Source: Platerodrilus igneus (taxonomy: Eukaryota; Arthropoda; Insecta; Coleoptera; Lycidae). Taken from it: a stretch of 64,000 nucleotides of DNA. Each line of letters opens with the position of its first letter. Position 1 is the first letter of the stretch. The position numbers and the translations under genes were made by a program. This document shows, piece after piece, positions 30,614 to 41,295 of this stretch. The notes beneath the pieces are model-generated. The model searched no databases. It saw only the letters and a list, made by a program, of their open reading frames with translations, and was not told the origin of the DNA. The stretch covers positions 434,001-498,000 of the forward strand of contig JARFIW010001457.1 in assembly GCA_036346225.1 (NCBI GenBank), in the 5' to 3' direction.

Positions 30614-30928
30614 TAATTTTTTGATCCGTACGAGCCGAATTAAGAACTACGTTATATCTCGTTCTTCGTCTCACATCCCCAATTCAAGCACATAAATACG
30701 TATATCCAACATTAATTGTAATTTCGAATAATCATAACACTTTAATTCTAAAGATAATTAAATTGCTATAAAAGTTTCCAGTTTGAATTGCACGTGTGTA
30801 CTTTTAAAAATACTGCATTTATACTTTAGTCAGATAACTTCGGTATCGCGTTGCCATTCAACACGTTTAAAACAATGACATTTGTATTTGTATACAAACA
30901 ATAAACTCTGCGTAACAAACGTTTAATC

Positions 30929-33900
30929 ATGGCTACCAGAAACATTCTACAAAAGAAATTAGAGGATTATTTTTCTCGTTTAACGGAAATCCAAGACTAT
31001 ATCAAAACGGCTACTCGCTTTTCAGCAGTCGAAGCGAGATATGTTCGAATGCAAAGTATTGAGCAACAGCTCGATGCACTTTACGATAAAATTTTAAGTT
31101 ATAATTCCACTGTAGAAGAAAAGGATGAGATAAATTCTCAAAGATCTTCCTTCGACAATTTAATATATGTTATTCGTTCTCGGTTTTTCGATATGAAGCA
31201 AAAGGCTTCTACTTCTGCCGGCGATACAGCAGTTATCGCAAGTACATCTCAACCTGTTATCAGTTACTTAAAACCTCTTAGTATAAATCCGTTTGATGGT
31301 TGTTTAGACAATTGGCAAAATTTCATTACGTTATACAAAAGTTTAGTCCATGAAAACGATCACATTCCCGTAATCCAGAAGTATCATTACATGCGCATGC
31401 TTCTTCGGGGGGAAGCATTGGCTTTAATTTCGGATTTAGCTCTAGATGCAAATTTATATGAACAAGCGTTTACGAAACTTCAGGATCGTTACAATTCACC
31501 TCGTAGAATTACGAGCTACTACTTAAATAAAATACTTCAATTTAAAAACTCTGGATCGCTCTCAAGCTTTATTAATATTCATGTTAATGCTGTTAACACG
31601 TTAAAGGTAGCGAATAAAGTTGAAGATTTGGCTGATTTTTTATTGTTTTCTTTATGTTATCGCAACGTAGAATACAAAACTCAAAAGGCATTTGATTCAA
31701 ACATAGGTTCGGCAGTTCCTACTTGTACTCAACTGTTCGATTTCTTAACTTTGCAAAGCAAAACATCAGAGGTTTATGAAGATATTAAAAGGGAAAGAGC
31801 GCCAAGGCCAGGTGCACCCCTTCGCTTTAAATCTAGTTTAAACCAATCCTTCTTGGTTAAAAAATCGCAGACTTCAGTGGCGACTAAAACCGCTAGTATA
31901 ATTTGTCCCTATTGTGGGGAAGTCCATAAAATCTATGGATGTTTGGCATTTAAAAAGCTTAGCGTTGACGATCGTCAAGTTGCTATTAAATCTTTAAATC
32001 GATGTTTTAAATGCCTCGGCAGTTATACTCCTCGTGATTGTAATTCTTATGGTAAATGTAAGTTGTGTCATTCCTCTTTTCATCATACTCTGTTGCATAA
32101 ACCACTTGCTAGGGAACACATTAATGAATCTAACAATTCGAAAGCCGCACTCACAACTGAAGTTGTTTCGACATGCAACGTCACAAATTCACTAGAAAAT
32201 TACACTGTTTTATTAGGTACTGTAGAAGCTCGTGTTTTAGATATAAACAATAAGTTACAATCTGTGAGATGCATTTTAGATTCCGGATCTCAAATCAACG
32301 CAATTTCAAATTCTTGTGTCCAACGCTTAGGGTTGGAGCGTCAACATGATTTTCGTCAAGTTGGTGGCATTTCAGGTTCTGCAATTAAATCCAAAGGAGC
32401 TGTAATATGCACTTTGTTTTCTAATCACTCGAAGCATCAATTTCAATTTTGTGCTTCAATCTTTACTAAAATAACGGGAAACGTTCCCGGTTGCTCACTG
32501 CCTTCTAGTGTTTACCATAAATTTAAATGTTTGCAGCTTGCTGATGAAAATTTTCATAAATCATTGCCCGTAGATATACTACTGGGTGCTGAAATATGTT
32601 CCGAAGTGCTATTTTCTGATCGCACTAGAATCATTCCTGGCCAACCAGTAGCTATTGAAACAATATTCGGTTACGTGCTATTGGGACAGGTTCCTAATGT
32701 TAACACCGCAGTTAATGCAACTTCTCTTTTTATTTCTGATTCAGTAGATAATTATATAAGGAATTTCAGGGAATTAGAAGAAGTCAAAATGCCCAAAGTT
32801 CCCTCTCAAGAAGATGTTATTTGTGAATCTCATTTTCTAGAAAATTATTCTCGAAACGCCTCTGGTCGTTTTACTGTCGCTCTCCCTTTCAATAACAATA
32901 TTAAACCTCTCGGTAGCAATCGACATGTTGCTTATAAATGTTATCTAAATTTAGAAAAACGTCTTTCAAGTTCGCTTGAAAAACAAAATTCTTATAATAT
33001 GTTTTTACAAGAATATTTTGATCTTGGTCATATGATGTTAGCCGAAAATCCATCCGATTATATTTTACCACATCATGCCATCTCGAAAATAACAAGTAGT
33101 ACTACCAAACTACGCGTTGTTTTTAATGGATCTGCCGTGGATTCATTAGGTCTTTCTCTCAACAATAGATTATATGCTGGTCCCAAATTACAGTGCAATT
33201 TACCAGATATAATAAATACATTTAGATCGCATAAAATTGCTGTTTGTGCGGACATTCGCATGATGTACCGGCAGATCTTACTTCGTAAGCAAGATTGTCA
33301 ATTTCAGCATATATTTTGGAGACCTACTCCACAAGACAACATTTCTGAGTACGAGCTTAGAACTCTTACATATGGTTTAGCTCCTTCCGCTTTCTTAGCT
33401 CAAAGAGTTCTTCGGCAATTAGTTATAGACGAAGGGAACTCTTACCCCCTGGCTTCTGAAGCTATTATGTATCATACCTATATGGATGACGTAATTAGCG
33501 GTGCTGAAAGTATTGCTGAAGCGAAGCAACTACAGCACGAGCTAGTAAAACTTCTTTCTCTAGGCCAGTTTGATTTGTGCAAATGGTCTAGTAACTCTGA
33601 GGAATTGTTACAGGATTTCGAACAAACTGAATTAGAAACTCTAATTCCTTTCTCTGATGACGTTAGTGGTATAAAGATACTAGGTTTAGTCTGGAACCCT
33701 GGAATAGACGTGTTCACTTATAACGTGATACCCTTTAAAGGTGAATTTACAAAACGCTCTGTACTTTCTTATATGGCCCGCATATTCAACCCTTTAGGGT
33801 GGTTAACTCCCGTAATATTTTTAGTAAAGCATATGTTACAACGACTGTGGGTTCAACAAATTGATTGGGATGATACCCCTGATCATAAGTGGTGTCAGGA

Positions 33901-34798
33901 ATGGCAAGGCTTTTGTAACCAAATTACTATGTTATCCCAGCTAAAAATTCCGCGTATTTTGTCTCATTTTCACGGCACTTATCGATTACTAGGATTTTGC
34001 GATGCAAGCGAAAGGGGATACGGCACTTGTGTCTACTTGTATGTTGTTAATGATAAATCTGTAGATTGTAATCTTTTACAAGCCAAGAGCACGGTTGCTC
34101 CTCTAAAGCATCTTACTATCCCACGCTTAGAACTTTCTGGAGCTCTTTTATTAGCCAAATTAATTCATTCTATGCGTTCAAATAAATTTCCATACCCTAT
34201 TTCGGAAACTAAACTTTATTCAGACTCTCAAGTCGTACTTACATGGTTGCGTACGCCTACATATTTGTTAAAACCTTTTGTGGGAAATCGAGTAAGCCAA
34301 GTTCTAGAATATACCTCCATTGATCAATGGAGCCATGTTTCCGGAGAACTTAACCCCGCTGACGTCGCTTCTCGTGGACTCACCCCTTTTCAATTATTAC
34401 GCCACGATTTGTGGTGGAAAGGTGCATCTAATTTAAATGATGTTTGTTTTAACCTCAACTATTCTTTTGTTCCTTTGAGTGAAGTACCTGAATTAAAATC
34501 AATTACTACACTACTGGTTGCATTAGAACAGTGCGATTTTGCTGAATTCATGGGAAATTTTTCTTCTTTAAGTCGCTTGCAATATGCAACGGCATATATT
34601 ATTCGTTTTATTTATAATTGCCGTCACCCCATGGGAAAAATTCTAGGTCCTATTTCACGTGATGAATTACATAATGCATCACAAACATGCGTGAAACTTG
34701 TTCAACAACAGTTTTTTGCAGTAGAATTGTTGCAAATAAAAAATAAAAAACTCTCTCCGCCTCTTTTAGAAAATTATCGCCGTTTATCGATACTCTAG
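30929..34798 (+). CDS. BEL/Pao Gag-Pol: Gag, protease, RT, RNase H
   Basis: This 1289-codon frame is the longest in the window. Residues about 130-270 are the BEL Gag domain (NPFDGCLDNWQNFITLYKSL, LQDRYNSPRRIT). Zinc-finger pairs lie at about 325-395 (CPYCGEVHKIYGC, CFKCLGSYTPRDC, CKLCHSSFHHTLLH). The protease site is RCILDSGSQINAIS (about 447-460). RT motifs run from LRVVFNGSAVDS (near 728) through TYMDDVISGAES, with YMDD at about 850-853. RNase H starts at LLGFCDASERGYGTCVYL (near 1020) and SDSQVVLTWL follows. The frame stops at 34796-34798; a one-base change near 34775 would carry it into integrase. Start at the first ATG, 315 bp after the LTR. The product would be processed in cytoplasmic particles. 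Confidence 0.9.
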   Translation: MATRNILQKKLEDYFSRLTEIQDYIKTATRFSAVEARYVRMQSIEQQLDALYDKILSYNSTVEEKDEINSQRSSFDNLIYVIRSRFFDMKQKASTSAGDTAVIASTSQPVISYLKPLSINPFDGCLDNWQNFITLYKSLVHENDHIPVIQKYHYMRMLLRGEALALISDLALDANLYEQAFTKLQDRYNSPRRITSYYLNKILQFKNSGSLSSFINIHVNAVNTLKVANKVEDLADFLLFSLCYRNVEYKTQKAFDSNIGSAVPTCTQLFDFLTLQSKTSEVYEDIKRERAPRPGAPLRFKSSLNQSFLVKKSQTSVATKTASIICPYCGEVHKIYGCLAFKKLSVDDRQVAIKSLNRCFKCLGSYTPRDCNSYGKCKLCHSSFHHTLLHKPLAREHINESNNSKAALTTEVVSTCNVTNSLENYTVLLGTVEARVLDINNKLQSVRCILDSGSQINAISNSCVQRLGLERQHDFRQVGGISGSAIKSKGAVICTLFSNHSKHQFQFCASIFTKITGNVPGCSLPSSVYHKFKCLQLADENFHKSLPVDILLGAEICSEVLFSDRTRIIPGQPVAIETIFGYVLLGQVPNVNTAVNATSLFISDSVDNYIRNFRELEEVKMPKVPSQEDVICESHFLENYSRNASGRFTVALPFNNNIKPLGSNRHVAYKCYLNLEKRLSSSLEKQNSYNMFLQEYFDLGHMMLAENPSDYILPHHAISKITSSTTKLRVVFNGSAVDSLGLSLNNRLYAGPKLQCNLPDIINTFRSHKIAVCADIRMMYRQILLRKQDCQFQHIFWRPTPQDNISEYELRTLTYGLAPSAFLAQRVLRQLVIDEGNSYPLASEAIMYHTYMDDVISGAESIAEAKQLQHELVKLLSLGQFDLCKWSSNSEELLQDFEQTELETLIPFSDDVSGIKILGLVWNPGIDVFTYNVIPFKGEFTKRSVLSYMARIFNPLGWLTPVIFLVKHMLQRLWVQQIDWDDTPDHKWCQEWQGFCNQITMLSQLKIPRILSHFHGTYRLLGFCDASERGYGTCVYLYVVNDKSVDCNLLQAKSTVAPLKHLTIPRLELSGALLLAKLIHSMRSNKFPYPISETKLYSDSQVVLTWLRTPTYLLKPFVGNRVSQVLEYTSIDQWSHVSGELNPADVASRGLTPFQLLRHDLWWKGASNLNDVCFNLNYSFVPLSEVPELKSITTLLVALEQCDFAEFMGNFSSLSRLQYATAYIIRFIYNCRHPMGKILGPISRDELHNASQTCVKLVQQQFFAVELLQIKNKKLSPPLLENYRRLSIL

Positions 34799-36015
34799 GT
34801 TTGCTTAGGGTGGGCGGTCGCTTACAGCATTCACAATTGAGCTATGATAGCAAACATCCTCTGTTATTGCCTAAAAGGGCAGCTTTATCTAAACTTATTT
34901 GCGACCACTATCATGCGTTATCTTTGCATTCCGGACCTCTTACCACACAAGCTCTTATTCTAAGAAAACACTGGATTTTAGGATCACGATCGTTAATACG
35001 ACAACGAATACATCAATGCATACCATGTTTCCGATTTAATTCCAAGCCTTCTCAACCCATTATGTCTAATTTGCCTCCGTCCCATGTACAATTAACTCGT
35101 GCCTTTACTCATGTTGGAGTTGACTTTGCAGGACCGTTGCTTGTTAAGTCTTCCATTCGGTGTAATGCTTCTTCTTTCAAATCATATCTTTGTGTTTTCG
35201 TGTGCATGTGCACGAGAGCAATTCACTTGGAATTAGTTTCCGAACTTACTACTAATGCTTTTATGGCGTGTTTTGATCGATTTGCTTCTCGGAGAGGTGC
35301 TCCTGACACTATCTATTCAGATTGTGGAAAGAATTTTATTAGTGCAGCCCGTATGTTAAAGGAAGCTAGTGCGTTTCTTCATCAAAACCAAGATGAAATA
35401 TTTTCCGCATTGGTTTCCCGCCAAGTTAAATGGCAGTTTAATCCGCCATATGCTCCTAATTTTGGGGGTATGTGGGAAGCATCGGTAAAATCTGCAAAAT
35501 CTCTATTGCTACGCACTCTTGGCAAACAACCTCTTACTTTTGAAGAGTTGTCTACTGTTTTCACTCGCATAGAGGCCGTATTGAATAGCCGACCTTTGTG
35601 TTTCCTTTCCTTGGACACTAAAGGCAACCCCGATTATTTGACTCCCGGTCATTTCCTTATTGGAGGCCCTATATTAAGTATGCCAGAGATAACTCTGCCA
35701 GAAAATATAAACTTGCATTCGCGCTGGCTATGACTGCGCCAAATTACCCAGTCGTTCTGGCGGCGATGGTCCAATGAATATTTGCTCACTTTATCTCAAC
35801 GACCCAAATGGAATCGTTCCTCCGATGTACCCAAAGTGGGTCAAGTTGTTTTTCTTCCCGGGATTAAAACTTCTCCTCTATCGTGGCCGTTAGGACGAGT
35901 CGAGCAATTATTTCCCGGTAGCGATGGTGTTGTTCGCGTGGTGTCGGTAAAAACCACCCACGGTTCCCTCACTCGGCCTGTAAATAAAATAATACCCCTT
36001 CCTCTAGAAAAGTAA
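34775..36015 (+). pseudogene. BEL/Pao integrase, in the next frame with one stop
   Basis: The reading continues in another frame with LGLLRVGGRLQHSQLSYDSKHP. The zinc-binding region has HYHALSLHSGP and CIPCFRF. The core has THVGVDFAGPL (first aspartate), DTIYSDCGKNF (second aspartate) and FGGMWEASVKSAK (glutamate). PDYLTPGHFLIG follows. A TGA at 35731-35733 interrupts RWL-stop-LRQITQSFWRRW, then the frame is open to 36015 (KVGQVVFLPG, the C-terminal chromatin/DNA-binding end). Integrase joins the cDNA to host DNA. One frameshift and one stop in an otherwise clean element could be recent mutations or sequencing errors. Confidence 0.85.
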
Positions 36016-36220
36016 TTTTTTTTCTTGTTTCTTTCTCAAACTTAGATTTAGTTCTTTTTAAAAAAAATCGCGTTTTATTTTGCTTTTTTTTCTATCCCGA
36101 GCATCGGCGAGTAAACCGTAGCCCACTACTGGGAGGAAATGCCCAGTTGTAATACAATTTTCTTTTCAAGTTTCTAATATATCTCTTTTAAAAAAAATGT
36201 TCATTTTTGGTGGGCGGTTA
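36016..36220 (+). other. BEL 3' untranslated region and purine tract
   Basis: About 205 bp between the integrase end and 3' LTR. A G-rich TTTTTGGTGGGCGGTTA (36204-36220) right before the LTR is the likely plus-strand priming site. Confidence 0.7.
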
Positions 36221-36624
36221 TGTTCGCGCCATTTCGCTCTCCCAACGTGGTATTCTTTATCAAGCCAGGCGAGATAAGGAATACCATAATTTAAGAGAGT
36301 CGATTAACAACCATCCGCGAACGCGAACGTGTTCATTCAATTTCTCAATATTACACTCTGATCTCTTTCCTAAAATAACCATTTCCTGACTCCGTTCCTA
36401 TTTACCTCTGGCCAGAAACAGTACTGAAAGGTGCCGCGTTAGTGCTCCAGATGTCTGTGCTTCGGTAAGTGCTTTAAGTATTTATGTGACTTGTATTCCA
36501 ATTCTATGATTATTTCCTTCTACTCTATACGGTCCACGTTCTACCTTACAAACCCTGGTTTACTGCCTACTGCACTCCAGGCAATTTCTATTTGTGCCCC
36601 TCGTCGTTCCAAGAGGCGTGTACA
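36221..36624 (+). repeat. 3' LTR of BEL element
   Basis: TGTTCGCGCC to GGCGTGTACA, followed by the target repeat GTAGT (36625-36629). Confidence 0.92.
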
Positions 36625-36649
36625 GTAGTATACAAAAAAAAAACAAGAA

Positions 36650-37970
36650 ACAAATAACCATAACCATAACATCTTGTTACATAAATTGGATCAATTTAAT
36701 TTCTCAGACAAATTGCTAGACTTTTTTAAATCATATCTAACTGATCGTTATCAATATGTAGAATTTTATGGTTATAATTCTGCACTGCATCTCCTCCCCA
36801 GTGGCGTTCCACAAGGCTCTATACTGGGTCCTTTTCTCTTTTTATTATTCATTAATGACATAACTTATATTTTCTCAAATAAAAAACTACTATTTGCCGA
36901 CGATCTCAAAATTTTCACTAAAGTAAATTCCATTTCTGATTGTATGTCATTGCAAGATGACATATACATACTTGTAGAGTGGTGTACTCAAAATAAATTA
37001 TTCTTGCATGAAGAAAAATGTGCGGTGATGTTCTACACAAATAAGAAAGTACCAATTCTTTTTGATTATAAAATTAATAATCGTTTAATTAAACGTGTTC
37101 TATCCGTTAATGACTTGGGAATCACTTTTGATAACAAATTGTTGTTTGAAAATCATATTGATAATATAGTCAAAAAAGCAGCAAAATCTCTAGGATTCTT
37201 AATTCGAAACGCATTTTCATTTTCAAATATTGACTGTCTTATAACCTTATACTATGCCCTAGTTAGGAGCATCTTAGAATATGGTTCACTAATTTGGTCA
37301 CCACAATATAATAAAAAGTCTGCCAGAATTGAAAATGTACAAAAGCGATTTTTAAAATTTCTTTATTTTAAGAAGCATCAAAATTATCCCCTCAGGGGCT
37401 ACCCATATATAGATTTATTGAAAGAATTTAGTATGCCATCGTTAGAAGAACGTAGGAAAAAATCAGACTTGATCCATCTGTTTAAGCTCTTAAATAATTT
37501 ATTAGACGACCCTGTTAATTTATCGAACATTAATATTCATGTACCAGAAAAATTAGTAAGAACTAGAATCATGTTTTATTTACAGTCTGCTAGCACAAAT
37601 AAATATAAAAATTCCCCTATTTATAGAATGTGCAATTTGTATAATAATTTTTATAATAAATGTTCTGGAAATATTGATATATTTAATTCATCACTAAGGT
37701 CATTTATTCAAGATGTTGCCCAGTTGATTAACACCTAAAATACTTTAAATATTGACTACTATGTTTTTATATTCTGTTTTTGCTAATGTATATGTCTATG
37801 ACTATTTTAGTGGTGTTATTCTTCTGTATGTTTTTTAACCAGTAGTTTTAGTTTTGATTTTAATTATAAATGTTATTTAACTGTTATAGTTAGGTATTAC
37901 TCCGTAATTGGATTGATCTGTATATCTGTGGAGTAATATGTATTAAATAAATAAATAAATAAAATCAATA
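36650..37970 (+). mobile_element. 5'-truncated LINE with (TAAA)n tail
   Basis: The LINE starts abruptly around 36672 within RT coding sequence and ends in a (TAAA)n tail at about 37943-37964. ATAACCATAA before the start (36656-36665) and ATAACCACAA after the tail (37968-37977) may be the target duplication, with one mismatch. The 3' UTR is about 200 bp. Confidence 0.7.
36674..37738 (+). CDS. LINE reverse transcriptase, 3' half, open
   Basis: The frame is open for 354 codons without interruption. LLPSGVPQGSILGPFLFLLFINDI (read in two blocks, residues 41-63) and LLFADDLKIF (catalytic FADD at 74-77) mark the RT palm. VNDLGITFDNKL and LVRSILEYGSLIWSPQY are the thumb and post-RT parts seen in Jockey/CR1/I-type LINEs, followed by VQKRFLKFLYFKKH. 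The N-terminal part of RT and the endonuclease are missing, so the first codon here is not a real start. It is a dead-on-arrival 5'-truncated copy but with an undamaged frame, so it is fairly young. Unlike the LINE in the duplicated block, it is a single copy here. Confidence 0.8.
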   Translation: MLHKLDQFNFSDKLLDFFKSYLTDRYQYVEFYGYNSALHLLPSGVPQGSILGPFLFLLFINDITYIFSNKKLLFADDLKIFTKVNSISDCMSLQDDIYILVEWCTQNKLFLHEEKCAVMFYTNKKVPILFDYKINNRLIKRVLSVNDLGITFDNKLLFENHIDNIVKKAAKSLGFLIRNAFSFSNIDCLITLYYALVRSILEYGSLIWSPQYNKKSARIENVQKRFLKFLYFKKHQNYPLRGYPYIDLLKEFSMPSLEERRKKSDLIHLFKLLNNLLDDPVNLSNINIHVPEKLVRTRIMFYLQSASTNKYKNSPIYRMCNLYNNFYNKCSGNIDIFNSSLRSFIQDVAQLINT

Positions 37971-38360
37971 ACCACAATACACATGTCAGGAATAAAAAAA
38001 AATTATTTCTTAAAATGGCAAGCTGTAGTTTCTAGGTCCCTCCCCATATGAATTACACAAAAAAAAATTATCGAATTACAGCTCTAAAAACCACAGCCCT
38101 ACAGTATCAGTGTAAATACCAAATTCAGTACATAACATTGTCGTAATAAATACAGTATTACCGACAAACATCATCTCCCCTAAAGGTAATCATTTTAAAC
38201 CATTTACACATTAATAAGTACAATAAAATTTTTTTTTCTACTTATTTAAAACCAATAGCATTCATAGCAGGGCAATAAATAGGAAAATAGTTCTATAATT
38301 TTGGGATATGCGGATTGATTAATTTTGTGAATGCCGGAGCTTAAAATGTAAACTCCAAAT
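37971..38360. other. No gene recognised
   Basis: AT-rich spacer between the LINE tail and the second BEL remnant, without visible features beyond A/T runs. Confidence 0.4.
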
Positions 38361-39365
38361 AGATATGCTACTTATAGACAACAATATTTTCAACCTACTT
38401 CTTGAGCGACATTCGTCACTTTCAAAAATTCAAAGAATCATGTCCTATTGTTTTCGCGTTTCGATTAATTTTAAACATGGTCCTAGCAAACAATTTGAAA
38501 GTGCTAGTCCTGAAAAATTACATAAATGTTCAATGTGCTCGATAAAGCACGTGCAGTCGTCGGTTTTTACAGACATTATTCTAAAATCATTCACAATCAA
38601 TTACTACCCAAACCATTTAGAAAACTTAAACCCTTTTTGGATTCAGATGGGTTGCTGAGGGTGGGTGGTCGTCTAAGAAATTCAGATTTACATTTTTCTG
38701 CAAAACATCCCTTACTGTTACCGAATTCGCATCAGTTAACCACTCTTCTTATAGAAATACCCATAACCAATACTTGCATCTGGGGTTGAAAACATTATAT
38801 AATTTACTATTACAACAGTTCTTGATTCTATCAGCTCGCAATGCCATTCAAAAAATGCTATCTTGCTGCATGTATTGTTTCAGGGTATGTCCTAAATACT
38901 CTAAGCACCTCACACCGTGGGAGATTTACCTATGTCTAAAACTTCTCAACTAAAACCTTTTTCCTATGTTACCATCGATCTTTGTGGTTCATTTTCTGTT
39001 ACAATATACAGATCTCGGTGCACAAAGGTTTTTAAATCGTACGTGTGTTTTCATGTGCATGGCTACGTGAGCCATACGTTTAGAACTTACGCAAGAACTT
39101 TCGACAGATAGTTTTATTGCGGTTTTCCGCCGATTTCTAGCTAGAAGAGGAGCTGTAACTGTGTGCTATAGTGATAATGGCCTTAAATTAGGTTGGGCAA
39201 ATAATCAATTTCTTATATTGCCTAAACAAGCTTCAGAAGTATCGTAATTTCGTTGGCATTTTAGCCTCCCTTCTGGTTCACAATTCAATGGGTCAGCTGA
39301 AGCAGGTGTTAAAATGGCAAAATCGCACCTTCTTCGTGTAGTAGGTAAGCAATGATTAACCTTGG
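38360..39365 (+). pseudogene. Second BEL/Pao element, integrase remnant
   Basis: Several frames give pieces of a BEL/Pao Pol different from the complete element. LERHSSLSKIQRIMSYCFR (38401-38456) is the RNase H-integrase connector. DGLLRVGGRLRNSDL and FSAKHPLLLPNSHQ (38646-38732) are the integrase start. FSYVTIDLCGSF with FKSYVCFHVHG (38958-39063) is the core with its first aspartate; a piece with FLARRGA and YSDNG-like sequence (39120-39180) holds the second. A GSAEAGVKMAKSHLLR-like stretch near 39290-39340 matches the end of the core. Many stops and frame changes; no LTR is found. It is much older than 30210-36624. Confidence 0.7.
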
Positions 39366-39878
39366 AACAACTTTCTACTCTAATTTGTCAGATTTGCCCA
39401 CGATTAGTAATTTTTTAGAAATTTTTAATATATTACAATTTTGTTGCTACAGGGGGCACGAGTACAACCAAAACAACAAGAATTCCAAGCAGAGGAAATG
39501 CAGCAAAAAAAAACGAAAAATATTTTTAAAAAATAAATGATTTAGAGAAGAGAATGGCTGAAATGGAGGTACGTATAAAATGTTTGCTTATACAGGAACA
39601 ATCGTCCAACAATACTAAGAAAAAACAAAAAAGGTTATCTAAAGTACCAAAACGATCATAATGGTTTGTATCCTTTCTATTCTATAGTGTTATAAAAGTG
39701 ATTTCCTATTTTAGACTTTAGAGAATCGACATTCTTCCGATGTAACCATAACTGATGATGATGATCTCAATGATTCCGATTGGGACAAGACCTCAAATGC
39801 CAGAGCGATTTAATGAATTCAGAGTAAATACTCCCTGTATGTGTGTTATGGTTTGTTTTGTATTCTTCTTAATTCTTG
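39366..39878. other. Unassigned, short Lys-rich frame
   Basis: A Lys/Gln/Ser-rich stretch at about 39540-39660 reads EKRMAEMEVRIKCLLIQEQS and ends in a stop. It could be a coiled-coil scrap of a transposon protein. No family recognised. Confidence 0.3.
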
Positions 39879-40055
39879 TGTTACGTGCCAAAAATTTCGG
39901 CACTAGACATTGTTAATTAAGTTTTAATATGTGAGAATTTCGCGCCATAACTTTAAAAGGACGTGTGCGTATTTCCGTCACTTCAGATAGTGCGTTGCGC
40001 AAGATTCGCGCCGACGCGTGTGGACGAAGGAGGATAGTGGGGGATTTCCGAGAGA
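39879..40055 (+). repeat. Truncated LTR-like start
   Basis: TGTTACGTGCCAAAAATTTC and, further in, AATTTCGCGCCATAACTTTA resemble the start and inner part of the solo LTR at 10994 (TGTTACGTGC; GTTTCGCGCCATAATTTC). It ends where the Jockey-like LINE starts. The other LTR end is missing. Confidence 0.45.
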
Positions 40056-40073
40056 CGCGGGAGAACTAGCCTC

Positions 40074-41295
40074 CGAGATGTGAAGTGGGTGGAGATACCA
40101 CAATGTTTTGCTTGTCAACGATACGGACACTCCAGTTTGAACTGTGGATACCGACCGCGCTGCATCAAGTGCAGCAAAGAACACTACGCCACCGAATGTA
40201 CCAAAAAACGAGAGACGACACCGACATGCGCTAACTGCAGAGGACCACACCCCGCTAATTACAGAGATTGTCCAGCCTACAAAGAAATACTCGACAAGAA
40301 AAAGAAGACGCACCAACCACCAGCACCGATACTGGCACAGAATACATTCGACAGCTCCGACTCAGACGAAGAGGAAGGCTGGACGAGAGTCGACCGTAAT
40401 AAGAAAACACAACCACGCAAGACCCCACAGGAAGCACCGACAAAACCGACTGAAGCGGTTACGGCAAAGACATCCACCACACACCGTACAGCAGAGACCG
40501 ACAGCTCCTCCGACGTCAGCATGGACAGCACCCCCGAGAAGCGAGTGAAACGAAGACGCAGACGTTCCACGAAGACTAAGTCGACAAAAACAACGACACC
40601 AACAACCACCGCAACGCCCACAACGGAACCTCACACCACCGTAAGCATTGCTCCAGCTGCCCCAGCACCTGAAGCAGTCACGCCACAAACGAACACCGAC
40701 CAGGACAGAAAAACCAAGACACTACTGAACAAAGCACTACAGTGAAATCCTGAAGTATTTGTTTCTATTTGGCGTGTGAGGTTCAAAAGAAAAAAAAATT
40801 GTGTGGTTCAAAATATGTACGGCGTAAGCCCGCTAATGGTTCGTCTTCTAGAAAAAAACGTTCAGAACATTGCCGCCGCAAGTAGAAGAACCAGAGGTCC
40901 TTTATAAGTTTTTACTAAATATTACGTTTACAATAAAATAATTTAAAGTATCGAAGAATTTAATTAAAAGGTTATGGGGACTAGATATGCATTTCGATTT
41001 AAAATTTTTTCTCAGTTAGTGCTATTGGCAGATACTATGGTTACAAGATTTTAAAATTAAAAACCTACACTGTGCGTACTACGGAGTCTAAAACTAAACC
41101 AGTTCTAATGTGCACAAAATTGCCGAAATTTGTATGGCAAGTTAGAAGTCTAGTGCCAAATAAAAACAAATACTTAAGGATTTTAAAGCACTACAGTGGA
41201 CGCAACGACTCATCTCGACCTACATGGCTGGGGAACCCGTTATGCCGCTTCTACTGAATGCACTGTACGGCATTTTCACGATCCTTAATGGATAA
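40074..41295 (+). pseudogene. Jockey-like ORF1 (zinc-knuckle protein), split by a 440-bp insert
   Basis: The frame at 40080-40745 begins within the protein. Three zinc knuckles follow in a row: CFACQRYGHSSLNC, CIKCSKEHYATEC and CANCRGPHPANYRDC, as in Jockey ORF1 proteins that bind RNA. Then comes a Thr/Pro/Lys-rich tail (SSDSDEEEGWTRVDRNKK, KRVKRRRRRSTKTKSTK), ending at a TGA created by the insert. If the insert (40745-41184) and one flanking repeat are ignored, the same frame continues from 41199 to the TAA at 41293-41295, which overlaps the ORF2 start. The N-terminal part of ORF1 is missing. Confidence 0.75.
40745..41184. mobile_element. 440-bp inverted-repeat DNA element (MITE-like)
   Basis: The ends are inverted repeats of about 29 bp: AAATCCTGAAGTATTTG plus TTTCTATTTGGC on the left (40745-40773), and the reverse complement on the right (41156-41184) with two mismatches. 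AAAGCACTACAGTG flanks both sides (40731-40744 and 41185-41198). No transposase is seen. A 14-bp target repeat is unusual for DNA transposons, so part of it may belong to the element ends; the superfamily is open. The interior is AT-rich with one short frame, unlike the GC-richer host LINE. Confidence 0.8.

Larger units (their letters stand above)
30210..36624 (+). mobile_element. Complete BEL/Pao LTR retrotransposon
   Basis: Two 404-bp LTRs (30210-30613, 36221-36624) flank a Gag-Pol region in the order Gag, protease, RT, RNase H, integrase. The 5-bp GTAGT on both sides (30205-30209, 36625-36629) is the target duplication, the usual length for BEL/Pao. By eye the LTRs differ at two positions (A/G in CTATACxGTCC, A/C in GTGCCxCTCG), so the insertion is young. 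Only one frame change and one stop break the coding region. It is inserted in front of a 5'-truncated LINE. This is the only element in the window with both ends and nearly intact coding capacity. Confidence 0.92.

Noticed and set aside
40255..40688. Three minus-strand ORFs over 100 codons, Cys/Val/Ser-rich
   Set aside because: They arise from the C/A-rich, Thr/Pro-coding ORF1 tail read backwards; no plausible start context or motif.
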